Shown one piece after another: positions 34,905-43,913 of a stretch of 64,000 nucleotides of DNA. A model generated the notes under the pieces. That model was given only the letters and a program-made list of their open reading frames with translations, was not told where the DNA came from and searched no databases. Every line of letters begins with the position of its first letter. Positions within the stretch are counted from its first letter, which is position 1. The position numbers and the translations under genes were made by a program. The DNA comes from Winogradskyella vidalii (GTDB taxonomy: Bacteria; Bacteroidota; Bacteroidia; Flavobacteriales; Flavobacteriaceae): contig NZ_JABFDG010000004.1 of the NCBI RefSeq assembly GCF_013403955.1, forward strand, positions 248,001 to 312,000. Direction: 5' to 3'.

Positions 34905-35651
34905 GCTTTAAGCAGGCTCATGTTCAAAAGCTTTTTTACGGGTTTACTGTCTTGATAGCTATAGATTTGCAATAATCATCTAATTTACAAGTTTTAGGTG
35001 CTGTTTAAATGATTAAAAAGGAAATAAGAAATACACTTATTTTCTAGATTTTAGCGGTCTTAAAATTTGGGAAACTACAACTTTAAATCCTTAAAGTAAA
35101 AAACAATTTACGGTTTCAAAAAGGGCTACAGCGAGTTGAAACATAGAGGTCTACTGGTATTAAATACCATAAAGTTATAGCTGTTATTCAAAGTGCCTTA
35201 GAGATTAAATCAGTAAGCGTAATTGCATAATAGTACTCCAATTTTTAGTTGTTTAATCTCTTAAATAACAGTTGTTTGTGTGGCTTTTTGTTGTTATAAA
35301 ATTAACTAAAAAGATAGTCGTTGGTGCCATTATATCACTATGCGAAACACCTTAATTTTACCTCTTCAGATTATTTCTAAATATAGGCCAAAGGTCTATT
35401 AACAGTAGCGCCAGCTAAATTCATTAAAGTTATTTGTTAACTGTTTTTTTTACTAGCTCTAAAACATTATTTTTTTGTTAATTATAATGTTAAAATTTGC
35501 ATCTCAAAGGAGATTGCCTACGCGTCAACTAGTTTATTTTGATTATTCTATAAACAGCACAATCTTTGTGCTGTAAGCCCTAAATTACACTTAAGAGATA
35601 TTTATAGTAAAGACTGATTTTTTGCTAATATCAATTCTAAATTCTTAACCT
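34905..35651. other. 747-bp gene-free spacer between the two surface protein genes
   Basis: Very AT-rich, with stops in all frames and no significant ORF. No terminator with a T run was seen after the first gene. Near the end, TTTTG at 35534 and AATCTTTG (35570 region) approximate a promoter for the second gene. No RNA gene was recognised. Confidence 0.6.
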
Positions 35652-38600
35652 ATGAAAGCAATTTTATCCTTCGTCTCATCTAAAAAAGTAATGGCTACGC
35701 TCTTGCTTTTTATAAGTGCTTTGTCTTTTTCACAAATAGTGGTCACTGACGTTTTTCCGACACGTGTTACTAAAAGTAGTCTAATCACAGTTATTGGTTC
35801 TGGATTTTCAGGTTCTACCACCGTTTCAATAGATGGTGTTTCAATTGGTACGGTATCGGTAACTCCAGATGGTACGGAGTTAAGTTTTGAGATTACTCGA
35901 GATGTTCATACCACAATTCTTACCAATAAAGCATTAAAAATAAATAACCAAAATGTCTATAAAGGTTCCGATGCACCTGGAAATCAGGTGAAATTTGAAT
36001 ATGTAGGCGCTAAGTTGAAAAAGAACAATGAAACTAATAGTAGTCACTCTGAGTATTTTAAGAAGATAACAAGTATTATTACCAATTGGAATTATGATAA
36101 TCAGGGATACTGGAGGTCTTCTACTGATTATACATATGGGGATTCAAGTACTTACCCTAATGATAGTCATGAATTATTGGCTTTTGAATATGATGGAGTT
36201 TATTATTCTACGGGAGTAGATGACGACCTTCTTGATGGTATTAGTGGATTTTCTTACAGTGATGAAGTGTTTAAAGCCTATTCTACAAATGGAATTACGG
36301 GGACTATTAATAACGGTGCCAATTTTATAGCCACTGGAGATTTGGTTGACGGTGTTGTTAATGAAGGTACTACCATTACGTCAGCAGATATTTTAGATTT
36401 AACTGTTTTTCAGGTTATGGTAGATGGAGTTAATGGTTTAGATTTAGGAACAGGTGTTACTAATTACAATAAATCGGCTTCTATTCGTTTTTTTAGTGGA
36501 AATGGTGATGTTGGTGCTGTATCTGATGGAGTACCCGATTTAATTATTACGCAAATAGCAGATTCAGGTAGTTGGGATAACTATTATTATGCTGATGAAT
36601 TCGGAAACGTAGTAGGAACGCCAGTGCAACTATATTTGCATAATGGTACAAATAATTTGGGAAGATGGGGTTTAGATTTATATTCACTCCCAAGCGGTGC
36701 AGATATAAATACCGCAAACCCGCAATCAAGAACATTTGGAAATAATGAATACAGGTATATCAAGATTGTTGGCTTCAATTTGGAGGATTTTGATTTAGAT
36801 AGCAGCAACTTAAGTTCTGTAGAGAATATAAATTCTGTTGCAGGAGGTTCTGCAGATATGGCTTTTATTGCTTACAACCAATCTGCTTTTGATATAAAAG
36901 CACCTATCGCCGAACCAATATTACCTCAGTTTGTTTGTAAAGCTGATGGTACTACAGATATAACTTTTAGTGTCACTGCAGGTATAGATGATGGTAATGG
37001 AAATATGGTAACACCAGACCCAAGTGATACGGACTTGGTGTTAGATTATAAATGGCGAAAATATAATTCAGCTATCCCAGGAGAGACGAGTGAAACTTTT
37101 AGTATCACTGGTGTAAATTCTACAGATTTAGCAACTTATAAGGTAGAGATTTCTAATGAAAATGGAGGTACAATAATATTACCTGTTACCTTGAGTGAGG
37201 GTGGTACACCTTATTATTGGAATGGTACGAGTTGGTCATCTCCTTATGGCGCGGTAGAAGAGAAAGAAAGAGGATTCGTTTTTACTGGAGATTATCCAAG
37301 TTTATCTGAAGAAGTAGAAGATTTAGTTGGTTGTGATTGTAGAGTAACCTCAGGGGCTAACGTTATTATGCCCAAAGAATCAAAAATGGTTATTTACAAC
37401 GAAATTACTGTAGAACCAGAAATTATAGAGGTAACAGATACAGTTGAAGGAGATGAAGTCGTCATTGTTCAGGGGGTTGATGCAGGTACCTTCACCTTAG
37501 AAGATGATGCCAGTTTAATTCAAATTAATGATGTTGAAAATAGTGGAAAAATTAAAGTAAAACGCGCATTGAGTGGGAGTGAAATTAATCCATATGATTA
37601 TGTGTATTGGGCATCTCCTGTAACAGCCTTTAATATTTCAGGGATTTCTAACACACCAACATACCAATGGGATGTTAATGCCTCAAATAATGATACAGGT
37701 GTAGGAAATTGGGTGTCTGCGGCTAGCACTATAATGACTCCTGGAGAAGGTTATATTGTTAGAGTGGCTAATAGTCAATTAAGTGGTTTTACAACAGAAT
37801 TTTATGGAGAACCAAATAATGGACCTCTTAGTATTAACGTTGAAAAATCATCTGAATATGACACAATGGACTATAATGATAGTAGTTGGAATTTAATAGG
37901 TAACCCTTACCCTTCAGCGATAGATGCTGAAACTTTTTTAACTGCTAATACAATTCTTGAAGGCCGTGTAGATATATGGACGCATGATACAGGTCTGTTT
38001 GATGTTACAGGTGCAGACGATGCATTTTACGATGATTTTGGAGTAAATTACGGAGACCAATATATTACATTCAATAGTACAGGAACTTCAACACCAGATC
38101 CATCAAACACATTTAATGGTAAGATTGCTTCAGGTCAAGCCTTTTTTGTAAGAGTTGATGATGATGCACCATATAGTGATAGTGGGTATCCTGTTGATTT
38201 CACTAATGCAATGCGTCATGATAGTATAGTTGCTTATGATAATAATCAATTTTTTAGAGGTATTTCAGAAGAAATGGTTACGCTAGAAAAACAATTAGTT
38301 TGGTTAAGCTTATCTAATGAAAATGACCATGCTATTAGTACTTTAATAGGTTACGTAGATGGCGCTACTGAAGGAAAAGATAGACTTTATGATGCATACA
38401 CTAATAATGAAGACTTTAATTTATATTCTTTAATTTCAGAAGACGAAAAATTAGTCATCCAAGGACTGCCGTTACCATTTGTAGAAACAAATACAGTGCC
38501 TTTAGGTTTTGAGTTAGAACAAGAGGGTATTTATACTATTGCTATAGCTCATTTAGAAGGAAGTTTATTTGAAGAACAAGAACAAGCTATTTACCTTGAA

Positions 38601-38957
38601 GATACATATACTAATGAGATTCACGATTTAAGAGCAGCGCCCTATACATTTACAGGTGAAGCGGGTGAATTTAATGATCGTTTTATACTTAGGTATACAG
38701 CATCTGCACTTTCTGTAACTGAAGTTTCGGCTTCAGATGCTTTTGCCTATATTAATAATAGCATGTTATATGTAAAGTCCTCACAAACGATTAAATCAAT
38801 TGAAATCTATGATATGAGTGGTAAACAAATTACCAACTATGTAGTAGGTGACAACGGTAGTTATTTTAGTTCTCCGTTTACGTTTTCTAATGGTGTATAT
38901 ATCGCTTCTATAAAATTAGATAATGGCGCTGTTGTTACGAGGAAAGTAATTCACTAA
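35652..38957 (+). CDS. Large secreted surface protein with TIG-like N-terminus and T9SS sorting domain (paralogue 2)
   Basis: 1101 residues, collinear with the upstream protein. Signal peptide to ALSFSQ; TIG-like FPTRVTKSSLITVIGSGF; LDLGTGVTNYNKSASIRFFSGNGD; Ig-like LDYKWRKYNSAIPGETSETF; LVGCDCRV; WNLIGNPYPSAID; and the C-terminal type A sorting domain (IKSIEIYDMSGKQITNY, FSNGVYIASIKL). The last 250 residues are most alike (SLISEDEKLVIQGLPLPF), so this part is under the strongest constraint. It is exported by T9SS; ligand unknown. A bidirectional terminator follows. Confidence 0.9.
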   Translation: MKAILSFVSSKKVMATLLLFISALSFSQIVVTDVFPTRVTKSSLITVIGSGFSGSTTVSIDGVSIGTVSVTPDGTELSFEITRDVHTTILTNKALKINNQNVYKGSDAPGNQVKFEYVGAKLKKNNETNSSHSEYFKKITSIITNWNYDNQGYWRSSTDYTYGDSSTYPNDSHELLAFEYDGVYYSTGVDDDLLDGISGFSYSDEVFKAYSTNGITGTINNGANFIATGDLVDGVVNEGTTITSADILDLTVFQVMVDGVNGLDLGTGVTNYNKSASIRFFSGNGDVGAVSDGVPDLIITQIADSGSWDNYYYADEFGNVVGTPVQLYLHNGTNNLGRWGLDLYSLPSGADINTANPQSRTFGNNEYRYIKIVGFNLEDFDLDSSNLSSVENINSVAGGSADMAFIAYNQSAFDIKAPIAEPILPQFVCKADGTTDITFSVTAGIDDGNGNMVTPDPSDTDLVLDYKWRKYNSAIPGETSETFSITGVNSTDLATYKVEISNENGGTIILPVTLSEGGTPYYWNGTSWSSPYGAVEEKERGFVFTGDYPSLSEEVEDLVGCDCRVTSGANVIMPKESKMVIYNEITVEPEIIEVTDTVEGDEVVIVQGVDAGTFTLEDDASLIQINDVENSGKIKVKRALSGSEINPYDYVYWASPVTAFNISGISNTPTYQWDVNASNNDTGVGNWVSAASTIMTPGEGYIVRVANSQLSGFTTEFYGEPNNGPLSINVEKSSEYDTMDYNDSSWNLIGNPYPSAIDAETFLTANTILEGRVDIWTHDTGLFDVTGADDAFYDDFGVNYGDQYITFNSTGTSTPDPSNTFNGKIASGQAFFVRVDDDAPYSDSGYPVDFTNAMRHDSIVAYDNNQFFRGISEEMVTLEKQLVWLSLSNENDHAISTLIGYVDGATEGKDRLYDAYTNNEDFNLYSLISEDEKLVIQGLPLPFVETNTVPLGFELEQEGIYTIAIAHLEGSLFEEQEQAIYLEDTYTNEIHDLRAAPYTFTGEAGEFNDRFILRYTASALSVTEVSASDAFAYINNSMLYVKSSQTIKSIEIYDMSGKQITNYVVGDNGSYFSSPFTFSNGVYIASIKLDNGAVVTRKVIH

Positions 38958-38974
38958 ATGACGCATTTAGTATT

Positions 38975-39014
38975 AAAAAAAGCCTTCAGCTATGATAACT
39001 GAAGGCTTTTTTTA
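38975..39014. terminator. Bidirectional terminator between paralogue 2 and trpS
   Basis: AAAAAAAGCCTTCAG and CTGAAGGCTTTTTTT form a 15-bp stem with a 9-nt loop; A and T runs flank it, so it works on both strands for the convergent genes. Confidence 0.93.
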
Positions 39015-39041
39015 TTTATAATGATTTTCTTAAACGTAGCG

Positions 39042-40010
39042 TTAATACCCAACTTTCTCTCTCACACGTCCTAAAACATCATCTGCAACTAGTCTAGCTT
39101 TTTCTGCGCCAACGGCTAATGCTGCATCAACTTCATCTAGGTGATTCATATAATAATGATAGCGTTCTCGTTGTTCTGCAAAACGTTCTACAACTAATTC
39201 ATATAGTGCTTGTTTGGCGTGACCATAACCGTAGTTACCACCTTCATAATTAGCTTTCATTTCTGCAATTTGCACATCTGAAGCCAATAAGCTATAGATT
39301 GCGAAACAGTTACAAGTGGCCCAGTCTTTTGGTTCCTCTAATGGTGTACTATCGGTTTCAATAGACATTATCTTTTTACGTAGTTTTTTGTCTGGTAAAA
39401 AGATATTGATAAAATTGCCACGACTTTTACTCATTTTTTCACCATCGGTTCCTGGTATAAGCATACCGCTTTCTAGGATTTTCCCTTTAGGTAATACAAA
39501 AGTTTCACCCATTTTAGCATGAAAACGAGACGCGACATCACGGGTCATTTCAATATGTTGTAATTGATCTTTTCCTACTGGAATAACTTCAGCATCATAC
39601 AATAAAATATCTGCAGCCATTAACATGGGATAGGTAAATAAACCTGAATTAACATCTTCTAAACGATCTGCTTTATCCTTAAAGCCATGTGCTAAGGTTA
39701 AACGTTGATAGGGAAAAAAGCAACTTAAATACCAAGAGAGTTCGGTTACTTGTGGAATATCACTTTGTCTATAAAAAACCGTTTTATCTATATCTAAGCC
39801 AAAAGCAAGCCAAGTTGCTGCGACAGAATAGGTGTGGTTTCTTAATTCTTCAGCATCTTTAATTTGCGTAAGTGTATGCAAATTTGCAATAAATAAAAAC
39901 GATTCGTTTTTAGCATCGTTTGCCATTTCTATTGCTGGCAAAATAGCTCCTAAAATGTTTCCTAAGTGTGGTGTACCTGTACTTTGAACACCGGTTAAAA
40001 TTCTAGCCAT
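39042..40010 (-). CDS. trpS: Tryptophanyl-tRNA synthetase
   Basis: Charges tRNA-Trp. 322 residues, class I synthetase. The HIGH-like motif is TPHLGN near residue 13, the tRNA acceptor contacts include AHGFKDKA, and the KMSKS loop is GEKMSKSRGN near residue 190. The frame continues upstream to 40073, but those residues are unlike the family; ATG at 40010 gives the canonical MARILTGVQSTGTPHLGN. A -7 box TACCTTTG lies on the minus strand at 40078-40071. It is divergent from the plsC-like gene. Confidence 0.95.
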   Translation of the reverse strand: MARILTGVQSTGTPHLGNILGAILPAIEMANDAKNESFLFIANLHTLTQIKDAEELRNHTYSVAATWLAFGLDIDKTVFYRQSDIPQVTELSWYLSCFFPYQRLTLAHGFKDKADRLEDVNSGLFTYPMLMAADILLYDAEVIPVGKDQLQHIEMTRDVASRFHAKMGETFVLPKGKILESGMLIPGTDGEKMSKSRGNFINIFLPDKKLRKKIMSIETDSTPLEEPKDWATCNCFAIYSLLASDVQIAEMKANYEGGNYGYGHAKQALYELVVERFAEQRERYHYYMNHLDEVDAALAVGAEKARLVADDVLGRVREKVGY

Positions 40011-40134
40011 AACATTACCTACTACAGCAGGTATCTCTTTTAAATTAAACTTCAGTATTAAAATAATAAACAAAGGTAAATTTTTTAGTAGAACTATATG
40101 TAGGCATTTAATTTAATTAACTAGTTTTGATGCC

Positions 40135-40890
40135 ATGTCTATTATAAAGTATCCACTTTGGCTTCTATATCGTATTTGGTTCTATATTTTAGTAGCCATT
40201 CCTATCATTGTGCTGTTTCCTTTGTTGATTATTTCTATCGCAAAAGAGCAATGGTACCCTTACTTCTTTAAATTGGCGCGTATATGGTCTAAATTTATTT
40301 TAATAGGTATGGGCTTTGGCTATAAAATTAAAAGAGATCAAACGCCAGACCCTAATAAGAGTTATATGTTTGTGGCAAACCATACCTCAATGGCAGATAT
40401 AATGCTAATGTTAGTGGCGGTTAAAAATCCGTTTGTATTTGTAGGTAAACAAGAACTGACTAAAATTCCACTCTTTGGCTTTTTTTATAAGCGTACTTGT
40501 ATTTTGGTAGATCGAAGTAGTGCTAAAAGCCGCCAAGCCGTGTTTTTAAGAGCGCAACGCCGCTTAAAACAAGGGGTTAGTATTTGTATTTTTCCAGAAG
40601 GTGGTGTGCCCGAAGAACATATAATATTAGATAATTTTAAAGATGGTGCATTTCGTTTGGCTATAAATCATCAAATACCTGTAGTTCCGATTACATTTTA
40701 CGATAATAAAAAACGATTTTCTTATACATTCTTTAGTGGAAGTCCAGGTAAAATGCGGGCTAAGATTCATAAATTTATTCCTACAGCTGGACTAACGACA
40801 ACCGATACTAAAACTTTAAATAAGGACGTGAGGACTCTAATTTTAGAGGAATTGAACGCTGGTATTAAAAACAAAAAAAAGCTACCCTAA
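40135..40890 (+). CDS. 1-acyl-sn-glycerol-3-phosphate acyltransferase (PlsC-like)
   Basis: Adds the second acyl chain in phospholipid synthesis, at the inner membrane. 251 residues. Two N-terminal hydrophobic segments (LLYRIWFYILVAIPIIVLF and near), the catalytic NHTSMAD (H-x4-D), the FVGKQELTKIPLFGFFYKR block and the FPEGG motif, in family order. A perfect -7 box TAGTTTTG (40122-40129) lies 5 nt before the ATG, suggesting a leaderless mRNA. Its 3' end forms part of a terminator hairpin. Confidence 0.92.
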   Translation: MSIIKYPLWLLYRIWFYILVAIPIIVLFPLLIISIAKEQWYPYFFKLARIWSKFILIGMGFGYKIKRDQTPDPNKSYMFVANHTSMADIMLMLVAVKNPFVFVGKQELTKIPLFGFFYKRTCILVDRSSAKSRQAVFLRAQRRLKQGVSICIFPEGGVPEEHIILDNFKDGAFRLAINHQIPVVPITFYDNKKRFSYTFFSGSPGKMRAKIHKFIPTAGLTTTDTKTLNKDVRTLILEELNAGIKNKKKLP

Positions 40891-40906
40891 CCAAGAGTAG
40901 CTTTTG
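40877..40906 (+). terminator. Terminator overlapping the end of the acyltransferase gene
   Basis: AAAAGCTAC / GTAGCTTTT stem (9 bp, extended by further pairs inside) enclosing the stop codon at 40888-40890, followed by TTGTT. The A run on the other side makes it work for the convergent minus-strand gene as well. Confidence 0.8.
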
Positions 40907-40953
40907 TTATTATTGCATTCATCATAGCTTTTTGCAATAACCTAACACTTAAC

Positions 40954-42564
40954 CTAAAACTTATAGTTTAATCCTGTATAAACACCGATAAAGAAGGGTT
41001 TGAAATCTCCAGAGGTGTTATTAAATGTATTTATTTGATACTTAAATGTTGGTTCGAGATTAATATACCATTGTTGAGAAAGGCTATAATCCATACCTAA
41101 ACCAAAATTGGCACTAAAACTAGTATTATTAATATTGTTAGCTTTTCCAATTAATGTGGTTGATCCATTAACATCGGCATAGATTTCATTCTCATTCAAT
41201 ATAAAAGTACTAAACCCGCCAATGACATTAATGCCAAATTTTTGATCTGATAAGCGGTATTCTAATTCTATAGGCACTTCAATAAAACCAAACTGTTGGT
41301 CAATATTACCTGTTAGTTTAGTATTAAATAATTCAGGAGTCGTAAATCTATTCATGGTAATAGTGCTCATAAGTGAGACCTGTTGTTCATTGTGGTTAAA
41401 TGAAATATTTTTGAACTGAGCATCTTCGCCAATAACCAAAGATTGTGCTCCTGTAAAAGCAAAAACATCTGAAGTGGCTTGATTAAGGTTAACACGATTA
41501 ATACCTGCTCTTATTTTTAATTTTTTAGAAACAGCATAACTACCAACAATACCATAACTCATATTAATATCACTGTTTTTAGAGTTGTCATTAAATTGCT
41601 GATCTAAAGCAGAGCCTTTTCCTAATGAGCTAAAATAAACAGGTGCAACATTGGGCGTAATGCTCCACCTGCTTGGGTTATTTTCTTTCTCTTCTTCATT
41701 AATCAGTTCGTTATTTTCTGCTATAGCATTATCAATAGCATCTTTTTCTGGGATTTCAATAATTGAATTTTCAGTTTTTAAAGCCTCTGTTTTATCTCCG
41801 TTTTCATCAGTAGAATTGGTCGTTATTTGTTTTGCTGTGGTCTGTTTTACTATAGCTGTTTGCGTATCTTCAATGGACTTTTTAATCGTAGATTTAATTT
41901 TGGTTTGCGAAGCTAATTGTGATTGTTCGCTTTTATCTACAGTCGATTTTTTATGGTCTTGTAAATCAGTTTTTGATGTCTTAGTTTGATTAGCAAGCTT
42001 AGTGTTTTCATCATCGTTTGTATTTGATGAAAGACTACGACGTTTTTCAGAAGATTTGCTTTTTTCGTTTAAATTTGATCTTGTGGCAACAGCTTCTGAT
42101 TTTTCATTTAATTTATCTGAAGTTGACAGTAGATTTGGAGCATTTTTATTTTGAGACGAATCATTTTCAGAAATTTCTAAACTTGAATTTTCTTCTGAAT
42201 TTGAATTCGAATCTACAATTTTTGAAGTCGTATCTTTTATTGTATCTCGTAGGTTTTGATTATTTTTAGTCGAAGTTTTAGCATTATTATCTTCAGGTGT
42301 ATTATCAGTTTTATCCGTATTAACAACCGGTAAATTTAGATTCGGATTTTCTTCGGAATTAAACACCGAAACACTAATAGTTAACAACAGTGCAATAGCA
42401 GCTGCAACGCCACCAATTTGCCACCATAATGGTATAACTCTGCGCTTTTTCTTTTTATTGGGAAGACTTTCATTAATGCGATTCCAAACGGCATCATCGG
42501 GAGCCTTTTCAAAATCTTTAAACTTTTCCTGAAAAAGTCTATCTATGTTTTTATTATCATTCAT
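40954..42564 (-). CDS. Anti-sigma-type protein fused to an outer-membrane beta-barrel
   Basis: 536 residues. N-terminal cytoplasmic part (about 1-46, IDRLFQEKFKDFEKAPDDAVW, a common anti-sigma beginning), basic KKKKRR, one membrane helix about 48-68 (WQIGGVAAAIALLLTISVSVF), then a long Ser/Asn/Thr/Lys/Glu-rich linker to about residue 300, and a beta-barrel like the porin family (WSITPNVAPVYFSSLG to the C-terminal aromatic GLNYKF). The linker is long enough to cross the periplasm, so one chain may join cytoplasm, inner and outer membrane. It lies 3 bp after the ECF sigma gene, its probable target. Beta-barrel identity is inferred from alternating residues and the terminal F. Confidence 0.85.
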   Translation of the reverse strand: MNDNKNIDRLFQEKFKDFEKAPDDAVWNRINESLPNKKKKRRVIPLWWQIGGVAAAIALLLTISVSVFNSEENPNLNLPVVNTDKTDNTPEDNNAKTSTKNNQNLRDTIKDTTSKIVDSNSNSEENSSLEISENDSSQNKNAPNLLSTSDKLNEKSEAVATRSNLNEKSKSSEKRRSLSSNTNDDENTKLANQTKTSKTDLQDHKKSTVDKSEQSQLASQTKIKSTIKKSIEDTQTAIVKQTTAKQITTNSTDENGDKTEALKTENSIIEIPEKDAIDNAIAENNELINEEEKENNPSRWSITPNVAPVYFSSLGKGSALDQQFNDNSKNSDINMSYGIVGSYAVSKKLKIRAGINRVNLNQATSDVFAFTGAQSLVIGEDAQFKNISFNHNEQQVSLMSTITMNRFTTPELFNTKLTGNIDQQFGFIEVPIELEYRLSDQKFGINVIGGFSTFILNENEIYADVNGSTTLIGKANNINNTSFSANFGLGMDYSLSQQWYINLEPTFKYQINTFNNTSGDFKPFFIGVYTGLNYKF

Positions 42565-42567
42565 TAG

Positions 42568-43113
42568 TTATAAACTCTGCGAGTTTTGTGTCGCGTTATA
42601 AACTTCTATTTTTTCCTTTAAAATCATTCTAGCGCGTGCTAAGTTTGATTTTGATGTTCCTGTTGAGATATTTATCAATTTACTAATCTCAACATGCGAA
42701 TAACCATCTAAAACATACAGATTAAAAATTAATCGGTAGCGGTTTGGTAATTCTTGAATTATTTTCAATAAAAAATCAATACTTACATCAGTTTCATTAA
42801 CAACAACAGAAACATCTTCAATACTAGCTTCATTAATAATGTCGTAAACACCAACATCATTTCTGTAGCGTTGTAATGCCGTATTAATTGCGATACGTTT
42901 TAACCAACCTTCAAAAGAACCTTTGTTTTTATACTGTTTTATTTTGCTGAAAATCGTAATAAATGCATCATGCAGGTTGTCTTCTGCTTCAGCATAGTTT
43001 TTAGAATACTTAAGACAAAGCGAAAATAATTTACTTGCATATAGCTTGTATAATTGGCTTTGAGCTTGAGCATCTTGATGACTACAATTTTTTATGAGTT
43101 GGTCTAAACTCAC
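42568..43113 (-). CDS. ECF RNA polymerase sigma factor
   Basis: 181 residues. Region 2 (YAEAEDNLHDAFITIFSKI and GSFEGWLKRIAINTALQRYR) and region 4 (LPNRYRLIFNLYVLDGYSHVEISKLINIS, helix-turn-helix) are clear, with the acidic stretch between. It directs RNA polymerase to a small regulon. Its partner is the barrel-linked anti-sigma gene 3 bp downstream. An own target promoter is not evident from the sequence. Confidence 0.95.
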   Translation of the reverse strand: MSLDQLIKNCSHQDAQAQSQLYKLYASKLFSLCLKYSKNYAEAEDNLHDAFITIFSKIKQYKNKGSFEGWLKRIAINTALQRYRNDVGVYDIINEASIEDVSVVVNETDVSIDFLLKIIQELPNRYRLIFNLYVLDGYSHVEISKLINISTGTSKSNLARARMILKEKIEVYNATQNSQSL

Positions 43114-43164
43114 ATTAGCTTGGGTTAGTTAATAATTCGTTTTTTTTTGATATAAAAAAAGTAC

Positions 43165-43584
43165 TTATTCTTCTTCTACAGGTACTTCTACAATGTAGTA
43201 AAGTTCTTCACCATTTTCATCTAGACCTTGATAGAATTTAAATAAATAAGTCTCTGTTCCTGTGACTCTAAAATCTAAACTTACAGTAACAGATTCAGTT
43301 TCCTCAACACATGCATCATTAGCATAAACTGCATTTACTACAGCAACTGTGCGCTCATTTTCATGAATATCATACAAAAAAGTATAGAATTGATAGCAAT
43401 TAGAAGGTCTCTCATAAGTTATTAAAATTTCATAAGTTTCACCAATAACAAAGTATTCGGGCATCTCAACACTTTCAATGGGTAAAACTTCTGTACCCAA
43501 ATAATTATTATTATCAACATCATCTAAATTACAAGATGTAAATACTGAAATAAATAAAATGGATAAAAGGGCAAATTTTTTCAT
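43165..43584 (-). CDS. Small predicted lipoprotein
   Basis: 139 residues. Signal peptide MKKFALLSILFISVFTSC with lipobox FTSC, then an acidic beta-rich body (YFVIGETYEILITYERP, TYLFKFYQGLDENGEELYYI) and an EVPVEEE tail. No named family was recognised. It lies 51 bp upstream of the sigma factor on the same strand, so it may be in the sigma regulon or be the first gene of its unit. Confidence 0.8.
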   Translation of the reverse strand: MKKFALLSILFISVFTSCNLDDVDNNNYLGTEVLPIESVEMPEYFVIGETYEILITYERPSNCYQFYTFLYDIHENERTVAVVNAVYANDACVEETESVTVSLDFRVTGTETYLFKFYQGLDENGEELYYIVEVPVEEE

Positions 43585-43913
43585 AATAATATATAATCGT
43601 TTTACTTTATAGATGTCAAAAACATAAAAGGGTTGCGTTTAAAACCACAAAAAATCCTGATTTACGAAGGATTTTTTTTGAATAGTTTAGTCTGTAATCT
43701 AGTCGCTTTTAGTAAATGTAACTTTATTTTTATAAATAATTTTTGAACTTCGACTATCAAAAATTAGGCAATTCACTATAAAAAATCGATGTTTAGTTGT
43801 GACTAGGGTTAGTGAAATAAAATAAAAAATCCCGAAAAATTAATTTCAGGATTTTAAAATTTGAATTAAAAAGTATAAAAGAAATACGCTAATTTTTAAA
43901 ATAGCGCTTTATT
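43585..43913. other. 329-bp gene-free spacer with two hairpins
   Basis: Two terminator-like stems lie here: AAAAAATCCT / AGGATTTTTT at 43649-43677 with T run on the plus side and A run on the minus side, and the 43826-43855 stem described separately. No ORF or RNA gene was seen. A promoter for the small lipoprotein must lie at its left end, but no consensus box is clear. Confidence 0.6.
43826..43855 (-). terminator. Terminator of the TonB/DUF4374 operon
   Basis: Minus-strand stem AAAATCCTGAAA / TTTCGGGATTTT (one G-T pair) followed by T residues, 59 nt after the DUF4374 stop codon. Confidence 0.75.
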
